Positions 60,712 through 64,000 of a DNA stretch of 64,000 nucleotides are shown here, piece after piece; position 1 is the first letter of the stretch, and each line of letters starts with the position of its first letter. The stretch covers positions 1,612,001-1,676,000 of the forward strand of contig CAWBKU010000005.1 of NCBI GenBank assembly GCA_963789535.1, given 5' to 3'. Below the pieces are notes generated by a model. It did not search any database. It saw only the letters and a list, made by a program, of their open reading frames with translations, and was not told the DNA's origin. The position numbers and the translations under genes are program-made. The stretch is from CAVXHQ01 sp963789535 (GTDB lineage Bacteria > Pseudomonadota > Alphaproteobacteria > Rhodobacterales > Rhodobacteraceae).

Positions 60712-62343
60712 TCAGGTGATGACATCGGGCGCCGTGCGGCCGGTGTGGTAGGCGAGTTTGGTGATCGTCTGCGCGGCGGCGATGACCGGGGCGAGGGCCT
60801 CTTGCGCATCCTGCGCCAGCGCGCCCGGATCGGTCTCGACGGCCTCGAGGTACAGGCGTAGCGTGGCGCCGACGGTGCCGGTGCCCGACAGGCGCAGCAC
60901 GAAGCGGGCGCCCGACGTGAAGGCGACGATCAGCCCCTGATGCTCGGACCGCGAGCCGTCGACGGGGTCGTCGTAGGCGAATTCGGTGGCGCCGGCGACG
61001 GTGAGGGCGCCGTGGGTCTGGCCCGGCAGGCGTCCGAGCTGGTCGCGCAGGCCGGAGAAGACGGCGTCGGCCTTTTCGGTCTCGACGTCCTCGTAGTCGT
61101 GGCGCGAGTAGTAGTTGCGCCCGAATTCGGCCCAGTGTGCGGCCATCAGGTCGGCGACCGAGGTGCGGTGGTGCGCCAGGATGTTCAGCCACAGGAGCAC
61201 CGCCCAGAGGCCGTCCTTTTCGCGGACGTGGTTGCTGCCGGTGCCCGCACTCTCCTCGCCGCAGAGCGTCACCTTGCCTGCATCGAGCAGGTTGCCGAAG
61301 AATTTCCACCCCGTCGGCGTCTCGAAGCAGGGCAGGCCGCGCGCGGCGGCGACGCGGTCGACGGCGGCGGAGGTGGGCATGGAGCGGGCGACACCGGCGA
61401 GGCCGCCCGCGTAGGCAGGGGCGAGGTGGGCGTGCGCGGCCAGCAGGGCGAGGCTGTCGGAGGGGGTGACGTAGAGGCCGCGGCCCATCACCATGTTGCG
61501 GTCGCCATCGCCGTCCGAGGCGGCGCCGAAATCGGGGCCGTCCGGGGCCATCATCGCGTCGACCAGCGGTTTGGCCCAGATCGGATTCGGGTCGGGGTGG
61601 CCGCCGCCGAAGTCAGGCGACGGGATGGCGTTGATGACCGAACCGGGGGCGGCGCCGAGGCGGCGTTCGAGGATCTCGGTAGCGTAGGGGCCGGTGATCG
61701 CGTGCATCGCGTCAAAGCGCAGGCGAAAGCCCGAGGCGAGCAGCGCGCGGATCGCGTCGAAGTCGAACAGCGTCTCCATCAGGGCGGCATAATCCGCCAC
61801 CGGGTCCACGACCTCGACGGTCATGTCGCCGAGGGCCAGGGTGCCCGGCGCCGACAGGTCGACATCGGGGGCGTCGAGTGTCCTGTAGCCGGTGATCGTC
61901 GTCGTCGCCTCATAGATGCGGTCGGTCACGTTCTCGGGCGCGGGGCCGCCGTTGGGCGTGTTGTACTTCAGGCCGAAATCGGCGTCCGGCCCACCGGGAT
62001 TGTGGCTCGCCGAGAGGATCAGGCCGCCGTCGGTCCGGTATTTGCGGATCAGGTGCGACGCGGCGGGCGTCGACAGGAGCGCGCCCTGGCCGACGATGAC
62101 CCTGGCCGCGCCATTGGCTGCGGCCATCCGCAGGATCGTCTGGCTGGCGACATCGTTGAAATAGCGCCCGTCGCCGCCGAGCACGAGGGTCTTGCCCGAC
62201 ACCCCGCCGATGCCGTCGAAGATCGCCTGCACGTAATTGGCGAGATAGCCCGGCTGCATGAAGACGGCCGTCTTCTTGCGCAACCCGCTGGTCCCCGGTT
62301 TCTGACCCGAAATGGGCCTCGTCGTGATATCGTGGATGTCCAT
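60712..62343 (-). CDS. pgm: Alpha-D-glucose phosphate-specific phosphoglucomutase
   Basis: A 543-residue phosphohexomutase that interconverts glucose 1-phosphate and glucose 6-phosphate. The phosphoserine loop GLILSASHNPGGPD near residue 105, the metal loop ASDGDGDRNMV, the sugar-specificity loop LCGEESAGTGSNHV and the phosphate-binding SGTGTVGATLRLYL are all intact. It starts at ATG 62341-62343 (MDIHDITTRPISGQKPGTSG). It lies 79 bp after glgX, as in glycogen operons, and feeds glucose 1-phosphate to and from glycogen. Confidence 0.96.
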   Translation of the reverse strand: MDIHDITTRPISGQKPGTSGLRKKTAVFMQPGYLANYVQAIFDGIGGVSGKTLVLGGDGRYFNDVASQTILRMAAANGAARVIVGQGALLSTPAASHLIRKYRTDGGLILSASHNPGGPDADFGLKYNTPNGGPAPENVTDRIYEATTTITGYRTLDAPDVDLSAPGTLALGDMTVEVVDPVADYAALMETLFDFDAIRALLASGFRLRFDAMHAITGPYATEILERRLGAAPGSVINAIPSPDFGGGHPDPNPIWAKPLVDAMMAPDGPDFGAASDGDGDRNMVMGRGLYVTPSDSLALLAAHAHLAPAYAGGLAGVARSMPTSAAVDRVAAARGLPCFETPTGWKFFGNLLDAGKVTLCGEESAGTGSNHVREKDGLWAVLLWLNILAHHRTSVADLMAAHWAEFGRNYYSRHDYEDVETEKADAVFSGLRDQLGRLPGQTHGALTVAGATEFAYDDPVDGSRSEHQGLIVAFTSGARFVLRLSGTGTVGATLRLYLEAVETDPGALAQDAQEALAPVIAAAQTITKLAYHTGRTAPDVIT

Positions 62344-62422
62344 GGTTCCCCCCCGCTCGTCCCCGAAACGCAGTGCCGTGACGGCGCGGTGTTTCCCGGC
62401 ATCCCTCCGCCGTGACAGGGAG

Positions 62423-64000
62423 TTAAGCGGGTTCGCGCGGTTCTTGCAACAGCACAACCACCGCGTGGGCGGCGACCGTCAGCGTGTCCTCGACGGGGGC
62501 GGGCGGTGCCTGGGGAATGGCGGTGTCGATATGGCAGACCCAGCGCAGGCCCGCGCGCGGCGCGGGCAGGGTCGCCGCGAGGGCGGCGCCCACGTTGAAG
62601 ATCATGTAGATCGGATGGTCGTTGCGGGCGTATTCCGGCGTGCCCGAGGCGGTCATCACCTCGACCGCGATGGCGGTCATCGTGGCATCGGCCCAATGCC
62701 GGTCGGTCATCGGCACGCCGTCTGCGGTGCGCCATACCAGATCGAACTTGCCATCCACGAGGCGCGAGCGGGCGTGCAGGAACCGGGTCTGTCGCAGGAT
62801 CGGATGGTCGCGGCGAAACGCGATCAGGCGCTGGCAGAAGGCGAGGAAGGCGCGGGCATCGTCGCCGGCGGCGCCCTCGTCGAGCACGGTCCAGTCGGTC
62901 CAGCCCGTCACGTTGTCCTGCGCGTAGGCGTTGTTGTTGCCGCCCTGTGTATTGCCCATCTCGTCGCCCGCGAGGATCAGGGGCGTGCCTTGCGACAGGA
63001 GCAGCGTCGCCATCATGTTGCGGCGCCGCTGCGCGCGCGCGGCGAGGATGCCGGGATCGTCGGTCGGACCCTCGACCCCGAGGTTGTCGGAAATGTTGTT
63101 GTCGTGGCCGTCGCGGTTGTCCTCGCCGTTGGCCTCGTTGTGCTTGGCGCCGTAGCTGACCACGTCCATCAGGGTGAACCCGTCGTGCGCCGTCAGCAGG
63201 TTGACCGAGGACGTCGCGGGGCGGCGGTCGTGGTCGAACCGCAGCGCGGAGCCCGACAGCCGCGTCGCCAGCTTGCGCGTCATGTCGCGGTCGCCGCGCC
63301 AGAAGCCGCGGACCTGATCGCGGTATTTGTCGTTCCATTCCGACCAGGGTGCCGGATAGGCGCCGAGCTGATAGCCGCCGGGCCCCGTGTCCCAGGGTTC
63401 GGCGATGAGTTTCACGCGGGCGAGGACCGGATCCTGACGGACCGCCTGAAAGAACGGCGCATTGCGGTCGAACCCCTTGTCGGTGCGCCCCAGCGCCGAG
63501 CACAGGTCGAAGCGGAACCCGTCGACGTGCATCACCTGCACCCAGTAGCGCAGCGAATCCAGCACCATCCGCAGGACCATCGGGTGGTTGAGGTTCAGCG
63601 TGTTGCCGGTGCCGCTGTCATTGATGTAATAGCGCGGACTTTCGGCGAGACGGTAGTAGCTGAGGTTGTCGAGGCCCCGGAACGACAGGGTGGGGCCAAG
63701 CTGGTTGCCCTCGGAGGTGTGGTTGTAGACCACATCGAGGATCACCTCGATGCCGGCGGTATGGAACCGGCGGACCATCTCCTGAAACTCGGGGATCGCG
63801 CCCGCGCCGCCGGACGCCGTTGCGAAATAGCGCGGTTCAGGGGCGAAGAACGCCGTCGTCATGTAGCCCCAGTAGTTGCGCAGGCCGGCGTCGACGAGGC
63901 GGCGATCGTCGAGAAAGGCGTGCACGGGCAGCAGTTCGATGGCGGTGATGCCGAGCCTGGTCAGATGGTCGAGGATCTGCGGCGAGGACATCGCGGCGTA
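62423..64000 (-). CDS. glgX: Glycogen debranching enzyme GlgX (5' end outside window)
   Basis: The visible 525 residues are the C-terminal three quarters of a GH13 debranching enzyme that hydrolyses alpha-1,6 branches of glycogen limit dextrins. The GH13 motifs are complete: DVVYNHTSEGN, GFRFDLCSALG with the nucleophile aspartate, KLIAEPWD with the acid/base glutamate, and NLLTAHDGFT. The frame is open to base 64000 (Y-A-A before the internal M at 63989-63991), so the real start lies beyond the window. It precedes pgm. Confidence 0.95.
   Translation of the reverse strand, partial: YAAMSSPQILDHLTRLGITAIELLPVHAFLDDRRLVDAGLRNYWGYMTTAFFAPEPRYFATASGGAGAIPEFQEMVRRFHTAGIEVILDVVYNHTSEGNQLGPTLSFRGLDNLSYYRLAESPRYYINDSGTGNTLNLNHPMVLRMVLDSLRYWVQVMHVDGFRFDLCSALGRTDKGFDRNAPFFQAVRQDPVLARVKLIAEPWDTGPGGYQLGAYPAPWSEWNDKYRDQVRGFWRGDRDMTRKLATRLSGSALRFDHDRRPATSSVNLLTAHDGFTLMDVVSYGAKHNEANGEDNRDGHDNNISDNLGVEGPTDDPGILAARAQRRRNMMATLLLSQGTPLILAGDEMGNTQGGNNNAYAQDNVTGWTDWTVLDEGAAGDDARAFLAFCQRLIAFRRDHPILRQTRFLHARSRLVDGKFDLVWRTADGVPMTDRHWADATMTAIAVEVMTASGTPEYARNDHPIYMIFNVGAALAATLPAPRAGLRWVCHIDTAIPQAPPAPVEDTLTVAAHAVVVLLQEPREPA

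Overview
The window is high-GC DNA (about 70% by eye) from an alphaproteobacterium, most likely of the Rhodobacteraceae/Roseobacteraceae. The basis is codon use, gene types (full C-P lyase operon, many sugar ABC transporters, ROK and LacI regulators, the ATP-grasp/alpha-E/transglutaminase cluster) and two copies of a short intergenic repeat near 60.6 kb that I associate with this family. No rRNA, tRNA, CRISPR array or complete prophage is visible.

Layout. 1-6169: C-P lyase operon for phosphonate use (phnI partial, phnJ, phnK, phnL, phnN, phnM), with a frameshifted DUF6998-type gene between phnI and phnJ and an opposite-strand 2H-phosphoesterase-like phosphonate protein. 6253-10024: SbcD/SbcC-like (YhaO/YhaN-like) DNA repair pair, the second gene broken by two frameshifts. 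10025-12255: IS debris in which an IS66 end sits inside an IS5 element and an IS3 element sits inside the IS66 remnant; the IS3 is itself split by a 41-bp palindrome. 12262-21717: LacI regulator divergent from a CUT2 sugar operon (binding protein, ATPase, two permeases, 3-epimerase-like enzyme, two kinases, class II aldolase), a catabolic route for an unidentified rare sugar. 22160-25270: large GH9 glycosidase without a signal peptide. 25271-31229: repeats, a broken zinc deacylase, and a minus-strand type VI secretion cargo island (DUF6484, DUF2169, PAAR-like toxin, DUF3396-type immunity protein, an unknown, a truncated ketoacyl-synthase-like gene). 31616-42599: EamA exporter, PIG-L deacetylase and ROK regulator on the minus strand, divergent from a CUT1 operon that includes an argininosuccinate-lyase-like enzyme and a PfkB kinase. 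42596-51125: glycerol-type CUT1 transporter with a fused dihydroxyacetone kinase and a divergent LacI regulator with a perfect palindrome in the shared promoter. 51165-57868: transglutaminase, ATP-grasp/alpha-E and DUF2126 transglutaminase. 58068-64000: beta-propeller, Blh phosphatase with two YeeE/YedE halves, pgm and partial glgX.

Three themes stand out. First, operons are packed with ATGA or GTGA overlaps. Second, each of the three solute-binding genes is followed by a perfect 10-12 bp stem-loop before the rest of its operon. Third, five single-base frameshifts (in four genes) plus one missing stop codon disrupt otherwise good genes, so either the assembly has indel errors or this region is decaying.
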